Origin: Glebionis coronaria
Lineage: Eukaryota > Streptophyta > Magnoliopsida > Asterales > Asteraceae
DNA: 64,000 nt
Reading direction: 5' to 3'
Assembly (NCBI GenBank): GCA_025667525.1
Contig: CM046882.1
Coordinates: 498,074,292 to 498,138,291 of the forward strand
Part shown: positions 13,601 to 26,735 of the stretch, piece by piece
Layout of the letters: the number at the start of each line of letters is the position of its first letter
Numbering within the stretch: position 1 is the first letter of the stretch
The notes under the pieces: generated by a model
What the model was told of the DNA's origin: nothing
The model's input: the letters and a program-made list of their open reading frames with translations, nothing else
The model's database searches: none
Position numbers and translations under genes: made by a program

Positions 13601-13870
13601 CTGGAGAAATTTTTTGAGAACCTTCGGTGTTTCATTTTTGGACCTCAAGAAGTAAGTCCATGTGTATGTGGAGTAGTCATCAACAATCGCGAGAATATAC
13701 CTTTTCCCATTAATACTTTCTACACGCATGGGGCCACATAAATCCATGTGTAGAAGTTGTAATTTTCCTTTCGAGCTTAAGGTAGTCTTCAACTTGAAGG
13801 ACTTACATTTAGCTTTCCCTAACTCACAAAAAGAAAAAAGATGTTTGCACCCGTGCTAGTTTACCCTTCT
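10670..13870 (-). pseudogene. copia-2 pol remnant, copy A
   Basis: A second, different Ty1/copia pol gene, in pieces. From right to left on the minus strand: a gag-pre-integrase end (CKHLFSFCELGK, about 13800-13866), the integrase start with LLHMDLCGPMRVES (13595-13792), an eroded integrase core (12975-13590), a linker with MNELDCIYSPMFDEYYNG (12231-12641), reverse transcriptase with the intact catalytic YVDD at residues 76-79 of the ORF at 11550-11906, the connection block (11299-11589) and RNase H ending in RCLTPVELEVLANES (10670-11118). Stops and shifts break every domain. The C-terminal motif is typical of a large Asteraceae copia family. Confidence 0.88.
12667..12970 (-). repeat. Out-of-order gag-pre-integrase piece flanked by about 57-bp direct repeats, copy A
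   Basis: Near-identical blocks at 12667-12718 and 12913-12970 (both with ACTAGTTTCAA and ATTACTAACACA) flank a minus-strand stretch that still reads KLVKDHLCFSCELGK, a gag-pre-integrase motif. That motif belongs upstream of integrase, yet here it sits downstream of it. The same arrangement is in copy B (about 21930-22236), so it arose before the 9.2-kb duplication. Confidence 0.6.
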
Positions 13871-16647
13871 CTTTAGTTGTGGATGTGTGGTTGTAGAGAT
13901 TCTCCTCTACTATTATAAGTTGGTTGGCAACATTATTATACCCGTGCTTTGGCGGGGCAAGTCTTTGGCTGGCTGATGATCTTCAATGGCCCGGGTTAAA
14001 ACTGAGATTCGACGTATCTTGGTGGGGCAACCTCTCGAGGTTGCAGCCATGACGTGCGTATTCGTTTTTCCCTGAACGGTGCCCTATCTGACCATATAAT
14101 GGTAAAATTGGTTTGTACATTGTTCTTGCCGCAGGGTTTTGATGCCTCCATCTCTTTCATTGCCACTGTGTATAACGTGCAGCGATAGTCATGGATGTGT
14201 GACAATGGCGTGTTGGTTTTCGTAATGCTCCTTTGTTATTAATGTTTATAAGATATACCTTCTTTGATCTGTGTCTTTTAACTTAGATGATTATGATATC
14301 TTGAGACTGGGCTTTGATCTTATGAACTTCCTTGGAATTCAGTAGTTCTAATGGTTTGAAACTGAAAATAGTAAGCCAAGTTGAAATTAATATGTCTTTG
14401 CTGTGTATAGTAGCTCCTGAAATGATTGTCTATGGTAATATGTTTATATGATATACTGACTACAAGAAATGACACATTTAGATATAATATGTTTCTGATT
14501 GATCCCTTTTTCTGTTTGTACAGGTTCCGCGTGTTGATCATTGCCTACAAAGTCTGGATCACGATTTGGCCAAAGAAAAAATGTGTTGATAGAAGGCATG
14601 TCCACACGGGGTATAAACACTATCGTGTTCATAATAAATTAAGGACGCACAATCTCAGACGACTACATGCTACGCTGATAAGGTAATAGCTTCTCCCCGC
14701 AAGTTTGATTTCCTAAACTTACGCACGAAGCTGGAAGTATTCCACACCAGATATAAAATACAACTTAAAGCGACCGCTAGATATAAAACACAACTTAAAT
14801 CAACCATTTATGCATAAAAGTTAAAGTTTTGCAAACATGAAGTTGGTTTCAAATTTTTATTCCCAAACGCCCTCTAAACTTACACTCTTAAACAAAGGCA
14901 ACTTAAAACATAGTGTTTTGGTTTGCTTCTAAAAGAACCTGTTTAAGTGTTATACGGTTCTACCACATCGTGAGGAAAAATAATTTGAAAATGATACGAG
15001 ATTTGGATAGGCGATTCAAGGCGGGCTTGCTTTTGCCACGTTAATGAACAAAAAGTTTAGTTGTTTGCAGCATATGCCTTTTGCTGGTAAAAAGTGGTGC
15101 ATATGAGAACAAAGATCATATCAAAGATGATACTACATGGTGGCGCTTAGTTGGTACAGCACCGACACCAATTGAATTCGAACATGGGTAGAGAGCCAAA
15201 AGTACGAAGCCGATATTTTTACAGCTGATGGATTCCAATGTCGGTACTTTATACTACCTGTTAAGCTATGTAAATCTGGTTGATAAATTTCGTTTACAAA
15301 TATCAGTTGGCAACATTTGTTATAATATAATTTGTTACAACTAACAAGATATAATTTAACTCTCGATATCATAGTGGTCACGGTCATTGCTATCAACTTA
15401 ATTTTCACCACAACATTTTTCATGATCAAATTAGCATAACAAGATGATCATGGTCAAATAGTTTTAATTTATATATATATTTATAGAGATGCAAATGATA
15501 ATATTGTATAAATAAAGCGCTAAATGAACAGATATGCCGGAATATTCATACATAGTTATAATTTATATTTTCTTAGCCATCGTCGTTGCCTTTTAAAAAT
15601 TGCCCCATCGAGAAATAAATTCCTAGCTACACCCATGGTGTATGAGAATTATACTTTAAAAGAATTTCGAAAAGAAACACAATAATATTATCAATATGAC
15701 TACTAAAAGTAATTTTGGGGAGATACTTTTAGAGATGATCTCGGGTTCGTGTCTCACCATGCATCTTTAGGGGCGGAATAAAATGAAAGTCAGGTTGAAG
15801 TTTATCCTCTAAGATGAAAGATTTGAAGCTTACTGTTCAATTAGATGTGATCATAGGCTTGAATCACTAACTATAACTTGTCGTGCGAAAAATAAATACT
15901 AAACTTTTTCAATGAGAACAATATTAAATAAAACCTACCAAACAAAATTACAAAAAGAAAGCATCAACAAGCAGATTAAAAAAGAATGAAACCCATAAGA
16001 ACAAATTAAAAATACACAACATGTCAAATTGGAAATATACTGCCTACAAAAATGACGATCCATTTATAGTTGATGGCGGTATAACATGTCAAATATTAGA
16101 GTTACGTTATCGACAATAGGTAATAGGTATTACTCTATCAAACATTTATCATAATACTATCGTCATTTATAGTTGACGGCAATATAACACTATAACATGT
16201 CAACTATGAAATACTATCAACCATTTATGATAGTAGCCATCATTATGGTCACCATCTTATCAATTTAAGCATTTGTTTAATTATTTTGTGTAGTACTATA
16301 TGTGAAAGGTTATTCAACTAGATAAGATACAAACTAAACTATAAATTACGTAAACTACATTGATCATGACTAGACTTAAAAGGAAAAGAAAATCACATTA
16401 CGTAAATTACTAAGAACTTTGCAAAAGTAGACCGAAACAACGTTAAAACTTATAATTGCCTCGTCAATCCCATGTTGACATCCATTGATGTCGATCACAT
16501 AAATAATCCATTGATTTCATGTGTCCCTCATAAAATTATCAATTCTGATTTGAAGTCAGGTAAATGATTGATTTCCAAGTTTGTTGTTTTAAAAATTTTG
16601 TAAATCGGTGCTCATCCATCTGTTTTAGATCTTTTTATCAAAGTATA
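13871..16647. other. Unclassified block with exon-like fragment, copy A
   Basis: No recognisable protein. A stretch at 13930-14240 is GC-richer than its surroundings and holds short broken ORFs. An exon-like piece at 14526-14685 lies between a pyrimidine-rich TTTGTACAG and a GATAAG/GTAAT donor, and both sites persist in copy B. The start TCTCCTCTACTATTATAAG (13901) recalls Helitron 5' ends, but the preceding base is T rather than A and I found no matching 3' hairpin with CTRR. From 14690 to 16647 I see only AT-rich sequence, including two similar stretches around ATTTATAGTTGA at 16070 and 16166. Confidence 0.4.
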
Positions 16648-17824
16648 TCATTCTATGAAAGTTTTCTCTCCATCACAACATCATCCAAAAATCTTATTTG
16701 ATGACGTAGTAATTTCAAGTGAATGTCAATTTGGAGCATTTGACTTAAATTTTAAGAGTATAAATTTGATATCATAATCGATGTATGGAGAAGCATGCAT
16801 ACAACTCCATAGCATAAGTTTAATAAAACATTTAGTAAACTCTTCACGAGACTAAATTTCTACATAAATTATGTTGAGGTATTGGTTCAACCAATCAAAT
16901 AATTTACCCACAACTATTCATAACGTACTTATGGCTAAAGCACAAAGCAATAACCTTATTCATTGTGAATTCGGATGTGAATTTGCGGTAAATCAACCTT
17001 AAGGTATAATGCAAATAATAATCGTAGGTAATTCCAATTTGACGTTAAGGCGAGCCGAGAATTCGGTCGGCGACTAATGGCTTAACACCTCCTTCCTTAA
17101 CCGGGTACATGACCAGCGGTGCGTTATACCCACTTTATAGTTTGTCAAAAGGAGTAGGTCGTTAGATCATTATTGCAGTTCACCAGTTAACGTAATTCTA
17201 TGTAATTTAGATCTCAAATAAATATTAATTTTAATATGATTTAGTCCATATTTGTTTTTTCTTAAAAAACCCTTGTTTACAACAATTCGTACAATTTTAA
17301 CATAAACAAGTAAAAAAAAATCAGAAACACATAATAACAATTTATATGTGAGATAAATAAATCAAATAGCCAAATGCAAACGATTTATTCAATAACCTTT
17401 AAATCTAGGTTTTTATATTTATATAAAAGTCTTCCCTAATTCAAGATTTATTGAATCAAATAAAGCAAGTATCACATAAAATCATATAATCATACGATTT
17501 TACGATCCATGAAAACATGCACGTTCATCATGGATCCACCCTCAAATCTTAACAATTAAATCTCTTCGGATTGTAACTTTAATTTACATGACATAACAAT
17601 TAATCATGCAATTTTAATCTAAAATTATCCAACATGTAATTTAGGGTTTCAAAAATAATTCTTTTTTTTATAAAATCTAGCCAAAAACCCTAATTTTAAA
17701 AAACATAACCCCCTAATTTTAAAGAAAACCTAAAAAACATGTAGTTTTAACTCAAAACAATTATTTGTTAAAAAACTTTAGATTTTCGATAATTATAACA
17801 TGTTAAAACGGCTCTCGATGCCAC

Positions 17825-18774
17825 TAAAGTCTTATATAGTTCATAACAATTACACAAAACCCTAACCGAAATCAAAGCACACATAGCGGAAGCGATTTAA
17901 CAAGATCATAATAATAACACAATTATAATTAATCTAACTAGGGTTACATACCTTTACGTTAAAGCAAATCCACAAGATAAAGAACGAATCACCAATTAGG
18001 GTTTATAACGTCCACCACCAAGATATAGTCTAAAGTAAGACTATATTACGTTCTTGTACACACGTAATACAATGAGTTAACCGTGATCCTAGCACGTGTA
18101 AACCGAGCTTCTACGCTAGTGGAATAATCTACCCAGCAACCCTCGAGAGGGGCTAGGACTAGATTATAAGTAAAAACGAAAAAACAAAAAAACCAACTGA
18201 AACCCTTTGTGGGTTTTGTGTTGCGATCGCAAGAGAGAACAGAGGGAGAGATTTGGTGTGTTGAATTATGAGGGTGGGGGGTTGTTTATATAGACCTAAA
18301 TCTTGTAGCCAAAAACAAATATAAGGAAAGTTTTTCCTTCCCCTTTTTTCCCCTAATAGCCGACGGCCCAAACACCCCTTAGAGGTGTTCCGGAACATTC
18401 CATTCTTCTTTCTATTTATTCCACTTTCTATTTATTCCATAACGCTCGTTAATACTTAACTCTTAATTATTTAACGATCGTTAAAGTTATAGCTCGTTTT
18501 AATTTAATAAATATAATAAATATATATTTATTAAATAAATTAATAAATATATTTATAAAATAAATTAACTCTTTACGTATTGTGTACAATCCCGTAATCT
18601 CGAGTTCGATCCTATCACACGACTATTAAATATAAATCCATAAACTTTCACATCTTTCCTAAGGACATCTATTTCTAACTATAAGTTATCCTTGGGTATA
18701 TCCCTTCATTTCTGGTTGGATCATAGGAGTTGATTTCCTATCTGAAACCACCTTTTGACTCCATCATTCTGTCA
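17825..18774 (-). mobile_element. copia-1 LTR, copy B
   Basis: Duplicate of the LTR at 8545-9492 with its leader at 16648-17810 and primer-binding site at 17811-17823. The terminal TG at the primer-binding-site end is mutated to TA (17825-17826). The TATA box is at 18284-18293. There is no gag-pol to its left, because the leader runs straight into the end of copy A. Confidence 0.8.
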
Positions 18775-19931
18775 TGAGATAGTACGTGTTGGAGCATAGA
18801 TCGTAACCATAAAACCAATGAAAAACCAATTAAAATGTTTGATATAAATAAAAAATTTTAACACTTTGAAAATTTAACATTTTCGAATACTCCCCTACAC
18901 ACGTGCATTGATACTCAAAATACTTTTCACGTGTAGGAAAGAGTTGCACTTGAGTCTTTAAGATCACATTTTTCAATATTACATTTTAATAATATTTTCT
19001 CCCCTATATCTAATATAAAAACTACTTGCTATTAGTATAAAATGACATTTTCTGAAAATCGTTTGGGGAGAAAAATGTGTACACGCATGAATCATGGAAC
19101 TTTTAAAATACTCCCCCTCAAAAATATATGTGTGTCAACACTTTAATAAAAAATTTGACACCAAAATATAAAAATGACACCACAAAATATGTTGAGGTAC
19201 GGAGTTGAGATGCCTTAACCGATATAATATATTTCATATGACGTTTATAAACCATTATAACATTTTTGAAATGTGTTTGATACACAAATTATGAAATTAA
19301 TGAGATGTACCCAACAACATTAAAGGCTTTGTTTTAAAACGATCTCCCTAAAAAAATTATCCATATAAAATATGACATTTTTGAGATATTGAAACCACAT
19401 TATAAGGAAGAGAGTGTTGAACACACAATTTTGAAAGATTTAGAGAAACCATTTGAGAAACTCTTCAAACATTATGTTCAATAGTTTTAAAAATATCATG
19501 ATAGAGGACTTATCTTCTATCTATTTAGAGAAAGCGCACTGAAACGTACACTCCCATTGCGTTCGGGACCGATTTTCATGAACTCAAAAGTTTGTTTGTT
19601 TTGTGACTAGCTCAAGACCGAAATTTTTTATTTTCTCGCTCTTGAGAATAAGTTATCATCCGTGATAAACTTTCCTTACCTTGAAGTCCAAGTTCTAAGC
19701 TGACTTTTACTTAGAAGTCGTAGAGAAAATAGAAATGACATGTTTTAAAAATATTTAAACTTTCATTCGAGCTTTATTTACTAACCAATGTCATTATTGA
19801 ACGACATTTCTAGGCATGTAAATATTATCGATACTGAAAGACATGTCGAGAAGATTCTTTTTGTAGTTTTTGAAATTTTCTATTTTTGTATTTTGTTTTT
19901 ATAGGTTTTATATATTTATATTTTTCTTTTT
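18775..19931 (-). other. 3' untranslated region and partial LTR of copia-2, copy B
   Basis: Counterpart of 9493-10669. It keeps the GAGGGGGAGT purine run (about 19110-19125, minus strand). No ORF of interest. Confidence 0.45.
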
Positions 19932-22900
19932 AAAAAATATTTACAAGTTTGATTTATGAGTTATATCAAGAAGATTCATTTGCCAAAACCACTAGTTCCA
20001 ATGGAGTCAAACATCTCATACCGAGATGGCCGGTGAGGTACTCAAACCTATCATGCGACAACGCTTTGGTAAACAAGTCTACTAGTTGGTAATCAGTTCT
20101 GATAAAGTATAATTCCACAATACCACATTCCACTTGTTCCTCGATGAAGTGATATATTACGTCGATGTGCTTCATGCGGGAGTGCTGAACTGGGTTGCAA
20201 GAGATGGATATGGCCGACTATATGTCACAATACATAGGTATTTTATCAAAGTGGAAGCCATAATCTGTGAGTTGTGTTCTCATCCAAAGAAATTGAGAAC
20301 AACAAGTAGATAAAGACACATACTTTGCATCGACTGATGACAATGAAGTTTAATCCTGCTTCTTGGATGACCAACCCATAATATTGTCTCACCCTAGAAA
20401 TTATACACCACAGGTTGTGCTTTTACGAGTATCAAGGCAACCTGCGTGATCAGAATCTAAAAGGCCGTTAGATGAAAACCGTTTTCCTTCGAATATCAGA
20501 GTCTCATGTGAATGGTATTCTTGAGGTACCAAAAGATCCGTTTAACCTCCTTAAGGTGCTTTTCTGTAGGTATGGCTTGATATCGTGCACAATAGCATGT
20601 TGCATGAACAATATTTGGTCTACTTGTTGTCAAGTACATGAGTGACCCGATCATATTGTGGTACCGCGTTTGATCTATGGGTAGCCTGTAAAAATTAACG
20701 TCTACGGATGTGGTTGACATTTATGTGCCAACGCGCACACATGAGGTCATACCATGCTTTTTATGTATATCTTGAGCATACTTAGCTTGGTTAATAAAGA
20801 TACCACGTGGGGTTAATGAATCTGAAGGCCTAAAAAGATTTTAGCTCCCACATCAACGACATTTCGAATTTGATGTGCATTATTTTTTTCAAAACGTTTT
20901 GAAAGTTTTTGGTTCATAGAACCAAAAATTATGTCATCCCAACGTAAAGCTGCACTAGAAAGATGGCATCCCTATATCTATGAATAAATAGAGTTGGATC
21001 AATGGAACCTTTAGAGAATCCTTTAGATACCAAGAATCTTGAGAGTTCATCGTACCATGCTATTAGAGCTTGCTTAAGTCTATATAATGCCTTCTTGAGA
21101 CGGTAGACTTTGTCACGATGATGAGGGTCAAAGAATCCATCTCGTTGATTAAGATACACTTCTTCTTTCAGAAAATGTTGAGAAATGTTGTCTTAACGTC
21201 CATCAGGTAGACCGTGAATCCCTTATGTGTATCATAAGCCATGAGTATCCTAACTACTTCCAAATGAGCAACTAGCGCAAATGTTTCTTCAAACTGATTC
21301 CTTCTTGTTGATGATATCCCTTAACCACAATACGAGATTTATTTTTTTAGATTTCATGTTATTCATCTAATTTGTTTTTCCAGATCCATTTCAAATTGAG
21401 AAGCGTTACTCCATATGGTATGTCAACAAGTTCTCAGACTTTGAGTTTTTCAAATTGACGAAGTTCGTCTTGCATTGATTTGATCTACGCATGATCAGCC
21501 ATGGATGATCACGTCTCTAATGTTGAGTGGATGGGTATCTTTTGTAGAACGTATGCATGTTTGACACATCAACATGTCGAGTAGAGGACTTGCCAACTTC
21601 GAATACCAGTGTACCGAATTGGTCGACAAATTCATATTCTTTAAACTTTGTACTTGCTTCTTGATCTGAAGGACTGCATGCGGCATTAAGGGTGATGACG
21701 GTTCAATTACCATATCATGATATTGGTGATTATTCAATGGAATTGTCTCTTGAGCAACGGTTGCTGAAGTAGATGGAGTTGTGTTTTTTTACGTTGATCG
21801 GGTGCATCATCGTAATAAACAACAGAAGACTTGACACGGCTTGGTTGTTTCCATTGTAGTATTCATCGAACATTGGACTATATATGCAATCCAACTCATT
21901 CATTTTTTTGTAATATCTAGCAAAGCTAAACTAGTTTCAATCGATTAATATTACTAACACACGGGAAAAGTATACCCTTTCGTTTTGCAATATTTTAAAG
22001 GTAAGACCAGATCGTTCCACGGGATCTTGAAGGAATTACTTTTAGTTTTCCCCAACTCACAAGAAGAACAAAGATGGTCTTTGACGAATTTCAACTTAGT
22101 AAGACCGGTCAAAATATCATTCTTCGAGAGCAAGTTAATGGTGTGATGCGTAGCAAAATAACTTTAAATTTATATAACTAGTTTCAACCGATTAGTATTA
22201 CTAACACACGGGAAAAGTTTACCATTTTGTTTTGATTTTTTGTAATATCCGTCATATCTGCTAGAGGAGTATCTTCTTGACTTTCAGACATGGGACTTGC
22301 TCTGCCTTGTGCAGGTGCCATTGCTGGACATTGAGGAGCGGGTCTTGAGCTGATATGATCAAGTACCATATGTGGCAATTCTTCAAAGTTGACATGAATG
22401 ATTTCAAAAATATTTTATGTTCTCTTGTTGTAGACTCGATATCCTTTTGTCAATGTAGCATACCTCATAAAATACATGTATCACCTTTTTCTTTCATCTT
22501 GTCGAAATTCTCACTGTCTTTAAGAATGTACCACAAATATCTAAATGTGATAGAATTTAACAATAGATTTCCTGCCATTGATTATATGGTATGGTGTCTT
22601 TTCATGTCTAGGGATTACGAGAGAATGATTCTATGTATAGCAAGCAGTTGCAATAGCCTTAGCCCAAAACAATAACGCTAATTTTGAAACATAGATCATC
22701 GTTCGAGTAGCCTGGACGAAATTACGGTTCTGTCGTTCAACAACGCATTTTGTTTGGGAGTTTTAGTAATTGAAGTTTGGTGTTCTATGCCTTATTCATG
22801 AAAATAAGCTTGCAAAGTCTTGTTCAAAAATTATGTACATCTATCCTTCAGATAGTTAATACTTGAGAAATATTTTAAGAACCTTCGGTGTTTCATTTTT

Positions 22901-23135
22901 GGACCTCAAGAAGTAAGTCCATGTGTATCTTGAGTAGTCATCAACAATCTCGAGAAAATACCTTTTCACATTAATACTTTCTACACGCATGGGGCCACAT
23001 AAATCCATGTGTAGAAGTTGTAATTTTCCTTTCGAGCTTAAGGTAGTCTTCAACTTGAAGGACTTACATTTAACTTCCCCTAACTCACTAGAAGAAAAAA
23101 GATGTTTGCACCCGTGCCAGTTTACCCTTCTCTTT
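19932..23135 (-). pseudogene. copia-2 pol remnant, copy B
   Basis: Counterpart of 10670-13870, with the same domain order: integrase start at 22856-23053, linker at 21495-21900, reverse transcriptase at 20929-21159, connection at 20496-20720 and RNase H at 19966-20340. It has decayed differently. A 2-base insertion near 20940 destroys the YVDD catalytic motif that copy A still reads, while the RNase H segment reads KHIDVIYHFIEEQVECGIVE in one frame here but is split over two frames in copy A. Inactive. Confidence 0.88.
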
Positions 23136-25925
23136 GGTTGTGGATGTGTGATTGTAGAGATTCTCCTCTACTATTATAAGTTAGTTGGCAACATTATTAT
23201 ACCCGTGCTTTGGCGGGGCAAGTCTTTGGCTGGTGGATGATCTTCAATGGCCCGGGTTAAAACTGATATTCGACGTATCTTGGTGGGGCAACCTCTCGAG
23301 GTTGTAACCATGACGTGCGTATTCGTTTTTCCCTGAACGGTGCCCTATCTGCCATATAATGGTAAAATTGGTTTGTACATTGTTCTTGCCACAGGTTTTT
23401 GATGCCTCCGTCTCTTTCGTTGCCACTGTGTATAACGTGCAGCGATAGCCATAGGTGTGACAATGGCGTGTTGGTTTTCGCAATGCTCCTTTGTTATTAA
23501 TGTTTATAAGATATACCTTCTATGATCTGTGTTGGCTGTTATTTTTGGTTCAGCTTTTAACTTAGGTGATTATGATATCTTGAGATTGGGCTTTGATCTT
23601 ATGAACTTCCTTGGAATTCGGTAGTTCTAATGGTTTGTAAACTGAAAATAGTAAGCCAGGTTGAAATTAATATGTCTTTGATGTGTATAGAAGCTCCTGA
23701 AATGATTGTCTATGGTAATATGTTTATATGATATACTAAATACAAGAAATGACACATATAGATATAATATGTTTCTGATTGATCCTATTTTCCGTTTGTA
23801 CAGGTCTCGCGTGTCGCTCGTTGCCTACAAAGTCTGGATCACGATTTGACCAAAGAAAAAATGTGTTGACAGATGGCCTGTCCACACGGGATATAAACAC
23901 TATCGTGTTCATAATAAATTAAGGACGCACAATCTCAGACGGCTACATGCTATGTTGATAAGGTAACAGCTTCTCCCGCTAATTTGATTTCCTAAACTTA
24001 CGCACGAAACTGGAAGTATTCCACACCAGATATAAAACATAACTTAAAGCGACCGCTAGATATAAAACACAACTTAAATCAACCATTTATGCATAAAAAT
24101 TAAAGTTTTGCAAACACGGAGTTGGTTTCAAACTTTTATTCCCAAACGCCCCCTAAACTTGCACTCTTAAACAAAGGCAACTTAAAACATAGTGTTTAGG
24201 TTTGCTTCTAAAAGAACCTGTTTAAGTGTTATAAGGTTCTACAACATCATGATGAAAAATAATTTGAAAATGATATGAGATTTGGATAGGCGATTCAAGG
24301 CGGGCTTGCTTTTGCCACGTATATGAACAAAAAGTTTAGTTGTTTGCAGCATATGCCTTTTGCGGGTAAAAAGTGGTGCATATGAGAACAAAGATCATAT
24401 CAAAGATGATACTACATGGCGGCGCTTAATTGTTACAGCACCGGGACCAATTGAATTCGAACATGGGTAGAGAGCCAAAAGTACAAAGTTGATATTTTTT
24501 ACAGTTGGTGGATACCAATGTCGGTACTTTATGCTAGATGTTAAGCTATGTAAATCTTGTTGATAATTTCGTTTACAAATATCAATTGGTAACATTTGTT
24601 ATAATATAATTCGTTACAACTAGCAAGATATAATTTAACTCTCGTTGTCATAGTGGTCACGGTCATTATTATCAACTTAATTTTCACCACAACATTTTTC
24701 ATGATAAAATTAGCATAACAATATGATCATGGTCAAATAGTTTTAATTTATATATATTTTTATAGAGATGCAAATGATAATATTGTATAAATAAAGCGCT
24801 AAATGAACAGATATGCCAGAATATTCATACATAGTTATAATTTATGTTTTCTTAGCTATCGTCGTTGCCTTTTAAAAAAATGCCCCCTCAAGAAATAGAT
24901 TCCTAGCTACACCCATGGTGTTGGTGAATTATACTTTAAAAGAATTTCGAAAAGAAACACAATAATATTATCAATATGACTACAAAAATTAATTTTGGGG
25001 AGATATTATTAGAGATGATCTCGGGTTCGTGTCTCACCATACATCTTTAGGGGCGGAATAAAATAAAATTCGGGTTGAAGTTTATCCTCTAAGATGAAAG
25101 ATTTGAAGCTTAATGTTCAATTAGATGTGATCATAGGCTTGAATCACTAATTATAACTTGTCGTGCGAAAAATAAATACTAAATTTTTTCAATGAGAACA
25201 ATATTAAATAAAATCTACCAAACAAAATTAGAAAAAGAAAGCATCAACAAGCAGATAAAAAAAGAATGAAACCCATAAGAACAAATTAAAAATACACAAC
25301 ATGTCAAATATGAAATATACTGCCTACAAAAATGACGATCCATTTATAGTTGATGGCGGTATAACATGTCAAATATTAGAGTTACGTTATCGACAATAGG
25401 TAATAGGTATTACTCTATCAAACACGTATGATAATAATATCGTCATTTATAGTTGACGATAATATAACACTATAACATGTCAACTATGAAATACTATCAA
25501 CCATTTATGCTAATAGCCATCATTACGGTCACCATCTTATCAATTTAAACATTTTTTTATTTATTTTGTGTAGTATATGTGAAAGGTTATTCAACTAGAT
25601 AAGATACAAACTAAACTACAAATTATATAAACTAAATTGATCTTGACTAGACTAAAAAGGACAAGAAAATCACATTACGTAAATTACTAAGAACTTTGCA
25701 ACAGTAGACCGGAACAACGTTAAAAACTTATAATTGTCTCATCAATCCCATGTTGACATCCATTGATGTCGATCACATAAATAATCCATTGATTTCATGT
25801 GTCCCTCATAAAATTATCGATTTTGATTTAAAGTCAGGTAAATGATTGCTTTCCAAGTTTGTTGGTTTAAACATTTTGTAAATCGGTGCTCATCCATCTG
25901 TTTTGGATCTTTTTATCAAAGTATA
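23136..25925. other. Unclassified block with exon-like fragment, copy B
   Basis: Counterpart of 13871-16647. The exon-like piece lies at about 23803-23961 and keeps both splice-like borders. Copy B has about 24 extra bases near 23530. I see no recognisable product. Confidence 0.4.
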
Positions 25926-26040
25926 TCATTAACTTTAAGTGATTAAGATTAACATAATAGGTAAGAATTCTCATTACCCGAACAATATACACCTAGGGGA
26001 GTGGAAAGATGGGTTGGGCTTTAAAACCTCGCCGACACAT

Positions 26041-26640
26041 TGTAAAAAAAACCCAAGAAGAGATGTCAGAATTCGTTTTCTTGATAAAAGACTAAACAAA
26101 ATAAAGTAATTAACAACAACGTTATAAATCAATCAATCAAACTTTTCAATTTGAAGAAATAAAAATTGATAGCACTGAGTCACATGAGATTATTGAAACC
26201 ATATTGGCTAAGTTAGAGTTTACACATGTTGCAAGAATTCGAGAGGCAACTAAAACCCTCAATAATCTAATTTCAACCCACACTTTCACTAATATTAATA
26301 ATAATAGAAACTGGGATGTTGTCTTTCTTTTAGCCCATGTGGTTTTGAATCCTCGTTTCAGGCGGTGACACCGTAACACTTGTTTGTTCACATGGTATAC
26401 TGTTCCTTTTTGGGATTTGAATGAAAATGGTTTTGTTAGGTTTTTCATGGTAAGCATGCTTAGTCACATCGCTACTCTTATTCACACATCAGATACCATT
26501 GGTTTCCGTCACATGGGGAACACAATTGTTATCCCACACCCAAATCAAGTTGGTTTTGGGTACAAGCTTGCTAATTTCGAGTTTAATCACCTCAATGAAC
26601 CAATGGTCTTAGTTTTCATCTCTACCCGTCATGTTTAAGA
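26041..26640 (+). pseudogene. F-box-like gene remnant, left arm of inverted repeat
   Basis: An open stretch from 26153 to 26366 reads SHEIIETILAKLEF and then VARIREATKTLNNLIS. The spacing of Ile, Leu, Lys/Arg, Arg, Lys and the final LIS fits the F-box consensus (about 40 residues, the Skp1-binding domain of ubiquitin-ligase adaptors). A second open stretch at 26384-26638 (NTIVIPHPNQVGFGYKLANF) could be part of an F-box-associated domain. The two are separated by a stop. The remnant pairs with an inverted copy at 26736-27320. A third copy at 43612-44035 has an ATG just before the same SHEI motif. The F-box call is by eye and not certain. Confidence 0.45.
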
Positions 26641-26735
26641 GTTTCTACTCGTTCGTGCTACACGGGTCTAACATTGGAATCTTAATGACCCTAGATGATT
26701 GTTCCCGTGTAGCAAGAATGATTCGCAACTCCCAA

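Larger units (their letters stand above)
7428..16647. repeat. Tandem duplication, copy A (9220 bp)
   Basis: Copy A begins at TCATTCTATGAAAG (7428). The same sequence recurs at 16648, and the two copies can be followed base by base through copia-1 leader, LTR, copia-2 and the following block. Offsets stay close to 9.2-9.3 kb throughout (for example 13093 against 22355). In a 195-bp sample around 13025 I counted about 10 differences, so identity is near 95 percent. Indels of 22-60 bp separate the copies. Confidence 0.95.
16648..25925. repeat. Tandem duplication, copy B (9278 bp)
   Basis: Second direct copy of the unit at 7428-16647. It starts in the middle of copia-1 leader sequence and ends at GTATATCATT (25930), where unique sequence follows. 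The left breakpoint (7428), the junction (16648) and the right breakpoint (25926) all carry TCATT, a 5-bp microhomology. Confidence 0.95.
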
